DNA of 64,000 nucleotides from DASQPR01 sp963727415 (GTDB lineage Bacteria; Actinomycetota; Actinomycetes; Mycobacteriales; Micromonosporaceae), in NCBI GenBank assembly GCA_963727415.1, contig CAVSGF010000003.1, forward strand, positions 682,001 through 746,000. Reading direction: 5' to 3'. How positions within the stretch are numbered: the stretch's first letter is position 1; the number at the start of each line of letters is the position of its first letter. Positions 25,311 to 33,572 of the stretch are shown here, one piece after another. A program made the translations under genes and the position numbers. The notes below the pieces were generated by a model that searched no databases, was not told the DNA's origin, and saw only the letters and a list, made by a program, of their open reading frames with translations.

Positions 25311-25509
25311 TCTGGCACGGCTGGCGCAGCAGACTCTGCGGATCGCCGTTGACGCGCCGGCCGGCGTACTCGTCGATCTCGCGGGCAAGGCTGCCGATGA
25401 CCTGAGCGCGATTCCCAGGTCCAGCGCGCCGGCACTGACCGGAGCCCTAGATGCGCTGGCGAGCGCGCTAGCCGCCATGCGTAGGCTGGATAGCCGTGAC
25501 GACCAATGA
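25270..25509 (+). pseudogene. Unidentified coding remnant upstream of the RDD gene
   Basis: A plus-strand frame with no start codon reads ADTISAATPPGHHNLARLAQ, then QTLRIAVDAPAGVLVDLAGK, then an Ala-rich helix ending MRRLDSRDDQ and a TGA at 25509, overlapping the RDD start by 14 bases. The composition is protein-like (Val, Asp, Leu at helix spacing), but I cannot name the family. It may be the C-terminus of a truncated gene. Confidence 0.35.
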
Positions 25510-25885
25510 CACCGAGGTACGCCAGCAATCGGCCCCGCTGATCCGCCGGTTCGGCGCGTTGCTGATCGACTGGATGCTGTGCGTCGGCGTCAGCCTCTTC
25601 TTCGCGCCGGCGACGAAGCTCGGCTGGATCCCGGTGGGGATCCTGGTGCTGGAGTACGCGTTCTTCGTCGGCCTATTCGCGCAGACTCCCGGCATGCGTA
25701 TCCTTGGGCTGCGCTGCGTGTCGGTCCATGACGGCCGGAACATCGGGCTGGTCTTCGGGTTCCTGCGTGGCGTCCTGCTGGCTCTCGTTGTACCTCCCCT
25801 GCTGATGGATTCGGCCCAACGTGGCCTGCACGATCGCCTGACCGGCAGCATCGTGGTCCCGGCCCACCAGCCCGCGGATCAGTAA
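25496..25885 (+). CDS. RDD family membrane protein
   Basis: A 129-residue protein with the RDD signature (RRFGALLIDWMLC, with the Arg and Asp in the first helix) and two more helices, ending with the conserved RGLHDRLTGSIVV. GTG 25496 is the start. The family is polytopic and widespread; some members act in ion exchange, most are unstudied. It belongs to the lipA-DUF4191-RDD-glnA neighbourhood conserved in actinobacteria. The protein is complete and of usual length. Confidence 0.88.
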   Translation: MTTNDTEVRQQSAPLIRRFGALLIDWMLCVGVSLFFAPATKLGWIPVGILVLEYAFFVGLFAQTPGMRILGLRCVSVHDGRNIGLVFGFLRGVLLALVVPPLLMDSAQRGLHDRLTGSIVVPAHQPADQ

Positions 25886-25934
25886 GCCCCTCGCTCGTGG
25901 TGCGGCGGGTGTCGGCCCGCTGCACCACCACGGA

Positions 25935-26835
25935 TCAGTAGGCCGGGGAAAGCTCCAGCATGATCTCTTCGGCGCGGTCCCGGGCGGCGTCGGCGGGTAC
26001 GTCCGGATTGCCAACCTCCGGATCGAAGTTGAGGTCGTAGAAGACCTCGGTCACGCCCTGAGTCTCCAGCCACGCCACGTCGTCGCGGATCTTCGCATAC
26101 GACCCGGACAGCAGCCGGTCATCCGGCCCGCCGGGACGCACCACTCCACGCACCACCACCCGTACCGCCGAGGGGTCCCGTCCGGCCGCCTCGGCGCCGG
26201 CCCGGACGAGGCCGACCTGGTCGGCGATCCGGCGCAGATCGGTGGCGCTGCGGCTGATCCAGCCGTCACCCACACGGCCGGCCCGGCGCAGCGCGGCCGG
26301 CGCGGACGCGCCGATCAGGATCGGGATGTACAGGGTCTTGAACCGGCCGTGGCAGCTGATGGCTCGGCGGCACCGTGTAGTGACTCCCCTCGAAAGCGCC
26401 GTCCCCCGACCACAGCACCCGCAGTGCCGTGACGTACTCGCGAAGCCGGGCGCCCCGGTGCTCGCGGTCTACGCCGGAGGCCACGAACTCCGGTGCCGAC
26501 CAGCCCAGCCCGAGCCCCAGATCGAGGCGGCCTCGGGACAGCACGTCCAGGGTCGCCGCCTGCTTGGCGAGGTACACCGGCGACACGAACGGTGCGTTGA
26601 CCAGCGCGACACCCAGACGGATACGCTCGGTACCAGCGGCGGCGTAGGCGAGGGCGACCAGCGGGTCGAGGACGCTGCGGTAGACCGGGTCGCCGTGATA
26701 ACCGGACGGCACCAGAAGGCGCTGAAAGGTCCATAGCGATTCGTAGCCGAGCGACTCGGCTCGTGCGGCAAAATAGTGAAGAATGTCCGGTCCAGCCCAG
26801 GCGCCGGAGACCGGAGCTCCGAACCCGATCTTCAT
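25935..26835 (-). CDS. Luciferase-like (LLM) flavin/F420-dependent oxidoreductase, frame broken
   Basis: About 300 residues from ATG 26835 (MKIGFGAPVSGAWAGPDIL). The TIM-barrel family features are present: SLGYESLWTFQRLLVP, GTERIRLGVALVNAPFVSPV, SRGRLDLGLGLGWSAPEFVA, and in the second frame GRVGDGWISRSATDLRRIAD. The frame changes near 26335-26345 after PRPVQ, and continues one base out of phase with IPILIGASAPAALRRAG to the TAG at 25935. Both sides are full-quality family sequence, so a single-base sequence error is more likely than decay. Such enzymes use FMN or F420; the substrate is unknown. It is divergent from glnA. Confidence 0.8.
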
Positions 26836-27046
26836 AGTCACGAGATTTGCCAGAGTGCGAGGTCGTCCCTGTGAGGTAAGTGGCACGGCCCGTAACAAGC
26901 TCGAAACAGTAGGGACATGGAGCGGCAATCGCACCGACCTAGCGTCGCAGCCATCCTGACCACCAGGCTTCGGCTCAATAAAGATCCACAGCGCAGGACC
27001 AGCACCGCACACATCGCCACATCGCACCCACACCGTGGAGGACGAG

Positions 27047-28476
27047 TTGTTTGCCAACCCCGAGGAACTATTGCGCTACGTCAAGGACGAGGGCGTGAAG
27101 TTCGTCGACGTACGTTTCTGCGACCTGCCCGGCATCATGCAGCACTTCAACGTGCCGGTCGGAGTCGTTCGACGAGTCGGTCTTCACCAGCGGTCTCGCT
27201 TTCGACGGCTCGTCGATCCGTGGGTTCCAGCAGATCCACGAGTCCGACATGCTGCTGCTGCCGGACGCCGACGAGCGGCGTTCATCGACCCGTTCCGGGC
27301 AGAGAAGACGCTCGCCCTCAACTTCTTCATCCACGACCCGTTCACCCGTGAGGCGTACTCGCGCGACCCGCGCAACATCGCCCGCAAGGCCGAGACCTAC
27401 CTGGCCAGCCAGCGGCATCGCGGACACGGCGTACTTCGGCCCGGAGGCGGAGTTCTACATCTTCGACTCGATCCGGCACGAGACCGCCGCCAACAAGGCG
27501 TTCTACTACATCGACTCGATCGAGGGCGCCTGGAACACCGGTACCGACGAGGAGGCGGCAACCGCGGCTACAAGACCGCCTACAAGGGCGGCTACTTCCC
27601 GGTGGCGCCGGTGGACCACTACTCGGACCTGCGCGACGCGATGGTTCGCCGGCTCGTCGACGCCGGGTTCACCGTCGAGCGCTCGCACCACGAGGTCGGC
27701 ACCGCCGGCCAGGCGGAGATCAACTACAAGTTCGCCAGCCCTGCTGCACGCCGGTGACCAGCTGCAGCTGTTCAAGTACATCATCAAGAACACCGCCTGG
27801 GCGAACGGCAAGACCGTCGACGTTCATGCCGAAGCCGCTGTTCGGTGACAACGGCTCGGGCATGCACACCCACCAGAGCCTGTGGCTGGGTGGCGAGCCG
27901 CTGTTCTACGACGAGACCGGGTACGGCGGCCTGTCCGACACCGCCCGCTGGTACGTCGGCGGCCTGCTGCACCACGCCCCGTCGCTGCTCGCCTTCACCA
28001 ACCCGACGATCAACTCGTACCGCCGCCTGGTCCCCGGCTTCGAGGCCCCGGTCAACCTGGTCTACTCGCAGCGCAACCGCTCGGCGTGCACCCGGATCCC
28101 GGTGACCGGCACCAACGCCAAGGCCAAGCGCATCGAGTTCCGCGTGCCGGACCCGTCGTCGAACCCGTACCTGGCGTTCTCCGCGATGCTGATGGCCGGC
28201 CTGGACGGCATCAAGAACAAGATCGAGCCGCCGGAGCCGATCGACAAGGACCTGTACGACCTGCCGCCGGACGAGGTGGCCGCGGTCAAGCAGGTCCCGG
28301 GCTCGCTGACGGACGTGCTCAACTCCCTTGAGGCCGACCACGAGTACCTGCTCGACGGCGGCGTGTTCACGCCGGACGTGATCTCCACGTGGATCGACAT
28401 GAAGCGGACCAAGGAGATGGACCCGGTGCGGCTGCGTCCGACGCCGCACGAGTTCGCCATGTACTACGACTGCTGA
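27047..28476 (+). CDS. glnA: Type I glutamine synthetase, split by six single-base frame changes
   Basis: The protein (about 475 residues) is complete when frames are joined: FANPEELLRYVKDEGVKFVD, FDGSSIRGFQQIHESDM, AFIDPFRAEKTLALNFF, YFGPEAEFYIFDS, GYFPVAPVDHYSDLRD, LLHAGDQLQLFKYIIKN, MPKPLFGDNGSGMHTHQSLW, and the adenylylation loop LYDLPPDE. This is GSI-beta, which makes glutamine from glutamate, ammonia and ATP. Frame changes fall near 27163, 27275, 27415, 27555, 27740 and 27820, alternately adding and removing one base. TTG 27047 is taken as start because GGAGG precedes it and LFANPEE matches family starts. All catalytic segments survive, so I read the breaks as sequence errors. Confidence 0.9.
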
Positions 28477-28513
28477 AAGCAGTCCTGCCCGGTACTACGA
28501 CTGCTGAAAGCAG
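28461..28513 (+). repeat. Duplicated glnA 3' end, 22-bp direct repeat
   Basis: gtactacgactgctgaaagc plus two more bases occurs at 28461-28482 and again at 28492-28513, nine bases apart. The first copy encodes the glnA C-terminus YYDC and its stop; the second is outside the gene. It is a short tandem duplication or an assembly duplication. Confidence 0.9.
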
Positions 28514-28522
28514 CATTGCGAC

Positions 28523-28565
28523 GGGAGGCCGTCGGCCGCGCCAAACGCGCGGCCGGCGGCCTCCC
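28523..28565 (+). terminator. glnA terminator hairpin
   Basis: Eighteen-bp stem with one mismatch: gggaggccgtcggccgcg pairs with cgcggccggcggcctccc around loop ccaaacg. It follows the glnA stop by 46 bases. No T-run. Confidence 0.85.
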
Positions 28566-28671
28566 GGCCTTCGCATAACCGGACGGCAGCGGGTCCTTGT
28601 TGAAGCTGGGCCCGTCGGTGTGAGCGCCGGCTCTCCGGACCGCGTATCGATCCGGAGAGCCGCCCCCGAAA

Positions 28672-29631
28672 TCACGCCGTGTCGCCCGGCACCTCACCGG
28701 CCGTGTCGCTGACGCCACGGGTCAGGACGATCGACACGGCTATCACGTCACCGGCCTTGACCCCATCACCTTTCAGGTCGCGGGTGGCGACGGTCTTCTC
28801 TCCGATGAACTGGTACGTCGACGGGTCGAACAGCCACTGAATCCGGTATCCGGTCTTCTCCTCAGTCCGTCCCACGGCCAGCATCGGTCGGCCGGCGTCG
28901 TCGGTTGTGCCGTTGACGACCCGTACCCCTGGGATCCGCTCCGCCGCCCGGAACAGCGCCGCCGCCAGTGCCGGCGGGCAAAGCGACTCACGCATGAGGT
29001 CGCCGATCGTCACGAACGCCTCGGCGTCCGGCCCGTTCCCCGCGTCCTTCGTGTCGTGGTAAATGCGACGCAACAGCGCGTCCGGATCGGTCGGCAGCGT
29101 TGTGAGCCACTCGTACGTCGGGTTGCCCATCGCCGGATGCGGGTTCGGGTCCAGCGTGACGTCCGGCCGGTCGCTCTGACGCAGCAGGCCGGGCTTCGAG
29201 CCGTCGGCCGCCAACCAGACCTCGCGATCGATCGGGCCGGGCAGTTGATAGCCGCCGTTCTGGAAACTCGCGTCCCGGAAGTGGGTCTTCAGGTAGATGA
29301 ACTGTCCCGGTGCGACCGACGCCGCCGATCCGGCTCCGGCGGTCCGGGCCGCGCGGTCGAGCATCGCGACGACGCCTGGCGCGGCCTCCGTGGTCGAGAT
29401 GCTGGCGCCCGTCCGCCACGGGTGCACGGCGACGGCGGCGGCCACGGCGGCCGCGACCACCACGCCACCGAACGCCAACCTCCACCGGATCCGCGCCGAC
29501 GGCCGGGGATCCGGGCTGATTTCCCGCATGAGATGTCCTTTCAATTGCGCGCGGCGGCCATCGGTGAGCGCATCAACCGCGGGTACCGGGACCAGGCCGG
29601 TCAGGCCGGTGTCTTGGTCATCGCTGGTCAT
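28672..29631 (-). CDS. CU044_5270 family membrane protein coupled to the sigma factor
   Basis: A 319-residue protein from ATG 29631, overlapping the sigma-factor stop by four bases (ATGA). A cytosolic segment of about 45 residues (QLKGHLMREIS) precedes one membrane helix (about 52-70), then a large outer domain with APGQFIYLKTHFRD, REVWLAADGSKPGLLRQSD and LRRIYHDTKD, the pattern of the CU044_5270 family. These proteins are repeatedly encoded beside ECF sigma genes in actinobacteria and are thought to act like anti-sigma or signal-receiving partners, though direct proof is scarce. The arrangement here supports such a role. Confidence 0.82.
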   Translation of the reverse strand: MTSDDQDTGLTGLVPVPAVDALTDGRRAQLKGHLMREISPDPRPSARIRWRLAFGGVVVAAAVAAAVAVHPWRTGASISTTEAAPGVVAMLDRAARTAGAGSAASVAPGQFIYLKTHFRDASFQNGGYQLPGPIDREVWLAADGSKPGLLRQSDRPDVTLDPNPHPAMGNPTYEWLTTLPTDPDALLRRIYHDTKDAGNGPDAEAFVTIGDLMRESLCPPALAAALFRAAERIPGVRVVNGTTDDAGRPMLAVGRTEEKTGYRIQWLFDPSTYQFIGEKTVATRDLKGDGVKAGDVIAVSIVLTRGVSDTAGEVPGDTA

Positions 29632-30233
29632 GGTCGTCCCTCCTCGATCAACCGGGCCGCGGAAGAGCGGCCAATCGATACCTGTCCGGACTCCGTCGGC
29701 GGTTCCCTGACGGCCGCCCGCAGCCGCGTCCGCGCGCGAGAAAGTCGGCTGCGGACGGTGCCGACCGGCACGCCGAGTGCCTCCGCGGCAGCGGCGTAGT
29801 CCAGCCCGGCCCACACCACCAGCAGCACGACATCGCGTTCGGGACGGCGCAGGCGGGCGAGGGCTGAGCGCGCGGCGGCCAGCGCCGCGGCATCCGCAGC
29901 GGCGTTGGCGAGATCGTCGCTGAAATCCGGCGTAGCCACCTGCGGGGGGATGCGCGCGAGCGCGGCGCGATGCCGGCGACTGGCTCGCGCGGTGTTCCGC
30001 AACACGTTCGTCGCGATTCCGAACAGCCACGGCCGCAGGCTGTCGCCTTCCGGCCGGATCCGCCCACGCAGTCGCCATGCCTCCAGGAAGACCACGGACA
30101 GCACGTCTTCGGCTGCGTCGCGGTCGCCAGTCACGCGGACCGCGTGTGCGTACACCGCGCCCGCGTACCGGTCGAACAGCGTCGCGAACGCATCGTGGTC
30201 GCCGGCACGTATCGCCGTGCGCAAATCCTCCAT
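29628..30233 (-). CDS. ECF sigma factor part, with its own likely start
   Basis: The 201-residue sigma module begins MEDLRTAIRAGDHDAFATLF at ATG 30233, with AGGACAAGG upstream, so it can be translated by itself even though the kinase frame runs into it. Region 2 (LFDRYAGAVYAHAVRVTGDR, AEDVLSVVFLEAW, RPWLFGIATNVLRN) and region 4 (LRRPERDVVLLVVWAGLDYA, EALGVPVGTVRSRLSRARTR) are complete. It overlaps the downstream CU044_5270 gene by four bases, the usual sigma/anti-sigma-like coupling. A kinase and sigma factor in one transcript links two signalling routes; targets are unknown. Confidence 0.8.
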   Translation of the reverse strand: MEDLRTAIRAGDHDAFATLFDRYAGAVYAHAVRVTGDRDAAEDVLSVVFLEAWRLRGRIRPEGDSLRPWLFGIATNVLRNTARASRRHRAALARIPPQVATPDFSDDLANAAADAAALAAARSALARLRRPERDVVLLVVWAGLDYAAAAEALGVPVGTVRSRLSRARTRLRAAVREPPTESGQVSIGRSSAARLIEEGRP

Positions 30234-31517
30234 ACCTTGTCCTGTCCGGTCACTGCCCTGGGTTCCCGTCGGCTGTGCGGACACCTCCGGCCATGGGCCG
30301 AGACGCGCTTGTTTCGCTTGTTCCCCTAGATCGCCGGATCGTCCAGCCTGAGTCTTGCTACCGCAGGGTCGCGATGGCGACCTCAAGCCACCAAGATCTG
30401 CGGGAGCCCTCAGATCCGGTGCATCGAAACACTGCCCAGAAGCCAACGGCGTGCTCGCCGCGGCTGGCAAGGCGACAGTGATCTCCAATCCGCCGTCCGG
30501 GCGCGCCACCGGGGTGAGGGTCCCACCGTGCGCGTCACAGATCGCGCGGACGATCGACAGGCCCAGCCCGGCCCCGCGAGAGCCGGTACGGTCGCTGACC
30601 CCGCGCTTGAACGCCTCGAACAGGCGCGGCACATCGGCGGCGGCCACCTCGAACCCGGTATTCGCCACCACGATCCGCGAGAACCGCTCGTCCGACCAGG
30701 TGCGGATCCACACCTGCCCCTGCCCGTGGTTGTACCGGACGGCGTTCTCGATCAGGTTGCCCACCAGCCGGTCCAGCAATCCGGGGTCGCCGATCACCGG
30801 CGCCGGCTGCAAGTCGGTTTCGATGTCCAGGGACAACCGCCCGGCCTCGCGCTCCACCGAAGCGAGCGCCGCCTCGATGCCGCGGCGCAGATCGGCCGGT
30901 ACCTTCCGGACCAGCCGCCGGCCGGCCTGTGCCTCCGATTTGGCCAGGACCAGGAGGCTGCCGATCAGGGCGTTGGCGCGCTCGGAGGCGTCCCGGACAA
31001 CGGTCGCCATCCGCCGGTACTCGGCTAGATCGGCGTCCGGGTCGGACATGGTCACATCGATCTCGGTGCGCATCACGGCGAGCGGCGTGCGCAGTTCATG
31101 GCTGGCGTTGGCCACGAATCGCTTCTGCGCCTCGAACGACTCGGCGAGGCGGTCGAGCATCGCGTCGAACGTAGCGGCCAGCTCAGCCACCTCGTCGTCC
31201 ACTCCGGTGTAGCCGATCCGCTGGTCCAGCGTCTCCCCGGACAGCCGGCGGGCGGTGGCGGTGACTTGCTGCAGCGGCCGGAGCGCACGACCGACGACCA
31301 CGGTCCCGATCAGGGTTCCGGCCAGGATGATGACGAATACCCCGATCGCGTCCACCAGCAGCCGGTTCCGGGCGGCGATGAGCGTGGCCACCGCGACAAG
31401 GGCGACCGCGACCAGGCCGAGCACCACTCCGTTGACGAGTGCCAGGCGCATCCGCAGGGTGGGCCGGATACGCAGATCCCGGCGCTTGCGCCGGGAGGCC
31501 GACGTGTAGGTGGTCAC
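29628..31517 (-). CDS. Histidine kinase reading in frame into an ECF sigma factor
   Basis: One uninterrupted 629-residue frame. Residues 1-360 are a sensor kinase: two helices (about 25-49 and 54-77) with only a few residues between, HAMP (ALRPLQQVTATARRL), phospho-acceptor His140 in ANASHELRTPL, N-box NLIENAVRY, and GAGLGLSIVRAICDAHGG. The lack of an outer loop is typical of intramembrane-sensing kinases. Residues about 429-629 are a complete ECF sigma factor. The 65-residue link (SGQCFDAPDLRAPADLGGLR and on) has low third-position GC and reads like former intergenic DNA. GTG 31517 overlaps the response-regulator stop (GTGA). A lost kinase stop, true or by sequence error, is the likely cause. 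Confidence 0.75.
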   Translation of the reverse strand: MTTYTSASRRKRRDLRIRPTLRMRLALVNGVVLGLVAVALVAVATLIAARNRLLVDAIGVFVIILAGTLIGTVVVGRALRPLQQVTATARRLSGETLDQRIGYTGVDDEVAELAATFDAMLDRLAESFEAQKRFVANASHELRTPLAVMRTEIDVTMSDPDADLAEYRRMATVVRDASERANALIGSLLVLAKSEAQAGRRLVRKVPADLRRGIEAALASVEREAGRLSLDIETDLQPAPVIGDPGLLDRLVGNLIENAVRYNHGQGQVWIRTWSDERFSRIVVANTGFEVAAADVPRLFEAFKRGVSDRTGSRGAGLGLSIVRAICDAHGGTLTPVARPDGGLEITVALPAAASTPLASGQCFDAPDLRAPADLGGLRSPSRPCGSKTQAGRSGDLGEQAKQARLGPWPEVSAQPTGTQGSDRTGQGMEDLRTAIRAGDHDAFATLFDRYAGAVYAHAVRVTGDRDAAEDVLSVVFLEAWRLRGRIRPEGDSLRPWLFGIATNVLRNTARASRRHRAALARIPPQVATPDFSDDLANAAADAAALAAARSALARLRRPERDVVLLVVWAGLDYAAAAEALGVPVGTVRSRLSRARTRLRAAVREPPTESGQVSIGRSSAARLIEEGRP

Positions 31518-32176
31518 GGGGCCGCGATCCGGTAGCCCACCCCGACCACGGTGTCGATGAGCGGCGGGTCGCCGAGTTTCTTGCGCAGGGTCAGAACGGT
31601 GACCCGGACGACCGTGGTGAACGGGTCGGTGTTGGCGTCCCAGACACGCTCAAGCAGTTCCTCCGAGGACACCACCGCGCCACGTGCCTTGAGCAGTTCC
31701 TCAAGGACACCGAACTCCTTGCGGCCCAGATCGATGTGCGTGCCGGCCCGGGTCACCACCCGCTTGGCGGGATCCACAACCAGGTCACCGGCGGTCAGCG
31801 TGGGCGGCGAAAGGGGCGACGAGCGGCGGCCGAGTGCCCGCACGCGGGCCAGCAGCTCGGCAAAGTCGAACGGCTTGGGCAGGTAGTCGTCGGCGCCGAG
31901 GCCGAGCCCCTCGACCCGATCGGCGACGGTGCCGCTCGCGGTCAGCATCAGGACCCGCGTCAGGGTGCCGGCAGAGGCGAGATCGGCGCAGATCTTGTCG
32001 CCGTGGACGCCGGGCAGGTCCCGGTCCAATACCAGCACGTCATAGCGGGTCACAAACGCCATCTCGTGACCGGTCGATCCGTCGTATGCGACGTCGACGG
32101 CCATGCCGGCCCGGCGCAGGCCGCGCGCGATCGCGTCGGCGATCGCCCGCTCATCCTCGACTACGAGTACCCGCAC
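31514..32176 (-). CDS. OmpR-family response regulator
   Basis: A 220-residue regulator starting at GTG 32176 (VRVLVVEDERAIADAIARGL), chosen because a purine-rich GGAGGGGGAG lies directly upstream; longer frames to 32299 add non-family residues. The receiver has Glu8/Asp9, phospho-acceptor Asp51 in VLVLDRDLPG, the switch Thr in MLTASG, and Lys in LPKPF. The winged-helix DNA-binding domain shows LGRKEFGVLEELLKARGAVV and TVLTLRKKLGDPPLIDTVVG. Its stop overlaps the kinase start, so they are a coupled pair. The three beta-propeller genes lie 61 bases upstream. Confidence 0.92.
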   Translation of the reverse strand: MRVLVVEDERAIADAIARGLRRAGMAVDVAYDGSTGHEMAFVTRYDVLVLDRDLPGVHGDKICADLASAGTLTRVLMLTASGTVADRVEGLGLGADDYLPKPFDFAELLARVRALGRRSSPLSPPTLTAGDLVVDPAKRVVTRAGTHIDLGRKEFGVLEELLKARGAVVSSEELLERVWDANTDPFTTVVRVTVLTLRKKLGDPPLIDTVVGVGYRIAAP

Positions 32177-32237
32177 ATCTCCCCCTCCGGCCGGAGTCAT
32201 CCGCACCCCGTCTGGCCGCAAAGTTACCCGTTCGGCG

Positions 32238-33572
32238 CTACTCACCGGAATTGGCGATGGTGCCCGACCTGGTGATCCGCCAGACCCGCACCCGGTCAAC
32301 GGCGGTCGCGCAGGTCAGGTAGCGATCCCAGGTGAGGCACGAGCCGGGGCCGATTCCGGAGATCCGATCGATGATCCGCATCGCGCCATCCTCCGCGAGC
32401 GCGGCCAGGTACTCGACAGCGCGGCCGGGAAGCGGCATCGGTGCCCCGTTTTCGCTGCCCAATGCGGGTACCGGGACGGCGCGGGCGTAGCCGCCCCGAG
32501 CGGTCTGGCCGGCGCCGGGCGCTACCAGCGCATAATCCGGCGACCTCCCATTCAAGTAGCGGGGGTGCGGGCCCGCGTCGCCCAGGCCGGGTTCCGGCGC
32601 CGGCATGCCGGTATCCGGGCTCAACGGCGTCACGGTGCCGCCGTTGTACTGGACACAGATCAGCGCGCCACAGCCGTAGTACCAGGCCGCGCTCGGGTCC
32701 GGGTGCGACCACAGGCGCCGAATGGTCCCGCCGGACGGATCCGCCACGAATCCCTCCACCACGAAGCGGGAGCCGGTGGCGTAGTGCGCGATCACGATGG
32801 CGCCGTCCGCCTGGGCAAGCTGGCCGGGGACCGGGAAGCCGGGGCGGACCGGCCGAGCCGGCGCCGGAGCGTTGTCGATCGTCCCCGCGGCTACGCCACC
32901 GGTCGACAGCTCGATCACGGTTACCTGCTGGCCGCAGACCTGAACGAACGACACGCCGGCATCGATCAGGCAGGTCGGGTCGACCGGCCGTGACCACATC
33001 GCGGTACCGCTTTTCGGATCAACGGCGAACACCCTCGACGGCGCGACCCCCGTCCGGCTGGTCAGAATCGGCCGCCCAGCGCTAATGCTGAGCACGCGGG
33101 CCTCACGGTGCCACAGCAGTCGGCCGGTCCGGATGTCCACGGCATTGGTCAGGTCACCGCTGACCAGGTCGTTGGAGTAGCTGACCAGCGCCACATGCCC
33201 GGCCCGGCTCAGGTTCGCACCGTGGGTGAGCACCGTTAGCCGGGTGGTCCACAACCGCCGCCCGGTGCCCAGCGTGTACGCCGTGAGTTCGTTGACCCCA
33301 TTCCTGATCTCGGCGACCAGCATCCGGGTTCCGTCAAACAACATCACGCCGCCGGCCGCCACCGGCACGTCGGCGACCGGCTCAAGCGGCGATTCGGCGC
33401 GGCCACCGCCACCGAGGCCGATGACGAGTACCAGGACCAGGACGACCGCTATCCATCCCCGCCGTACCGCCGGCGCCGGCGCCGCCGGTGGCGGCGGCGG
33501 GGCTCCGGTCCCGGGCGGCAACTCGCCGAGATCGATCAGCGGCCCGGGCCGGCCGGACTCGGCCGCGATCAT
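32238..33572 (-). CDS. Membrane-anchored PQQ-like beta-propeller protein (third of three)
   Basis: A 444-residue protein from ATG 33572, overlapping the previous propeller gene by four bases. The cytosolic N-terminus carries PLIDLGELPPG and a Pro-rich stretch, then one membrane helix (about 40-58), then an outer domain of propeller blades of the PQQ type (LTAYTLGTGRRLWTTRL, AVDIRTGRLLWHREARV, AVDPKSGTAMWSRPVD), ending in a Cys pair near GSCLTWDRYLTCATAVDRVR. Such blades without a bound cofactor usually serve in protein contacts at the cell surface. Several outer cysteines could form disulfides. Function is not known. Confidence 0.8.
   Translation of the reverse strand: MIAAESGRPGPLIDLGELPPGTGAPPPPPAAPAPAVRRGWIAVVLVLVLVIGLGGGGRAESPLEPVADVPVAAGGVMLFDGTRMLVAEIRNGVNELTAYTLGTGRRLWTTRLTVLTHGANLSRAGHVALVSYSNDLVSGDLTNAVDIRTGRLLWHREARVLSISAGRPILTSRTGVAPSRVFAVDPKSGTAMWSRPVDPTCLIDAGVSFVQVCGQQVTVIELSTGGVAAGTIDNAPAPARPVRPGFPVPGQLAQADGAIVIAHYATGSRFVVEGFVADPSGGTIRRLWSHPDPSAAWYYGCGALICVQYNGGTVTPLSPDTGMPAPEPGLGDAGPHPRYLNGRSPDYALVAPGAGQTARGGYARAVPVPALGSENGAPMPLPGRAVEYLAALAEDGAMRIIDRISGIGPGSCLTWDRYLTCATAVDRVRVWRITRSGTIANSGE

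Noticed and set aside
27047..28476. glnA as a true pseudogene
   Set aside because: All catalytic segments are intact between the breaks and the shifts alternate in sign; a decayed gene would also carry substitutions and stops.
30234..30340. ECF-type promoter (GGAAC ... CGTC) in the kinase-sigma link
   Set aside because: GGAAC and CGTC are present, but the spacing is about two bases shorter than usual, so autoregulation cannot be claimed.
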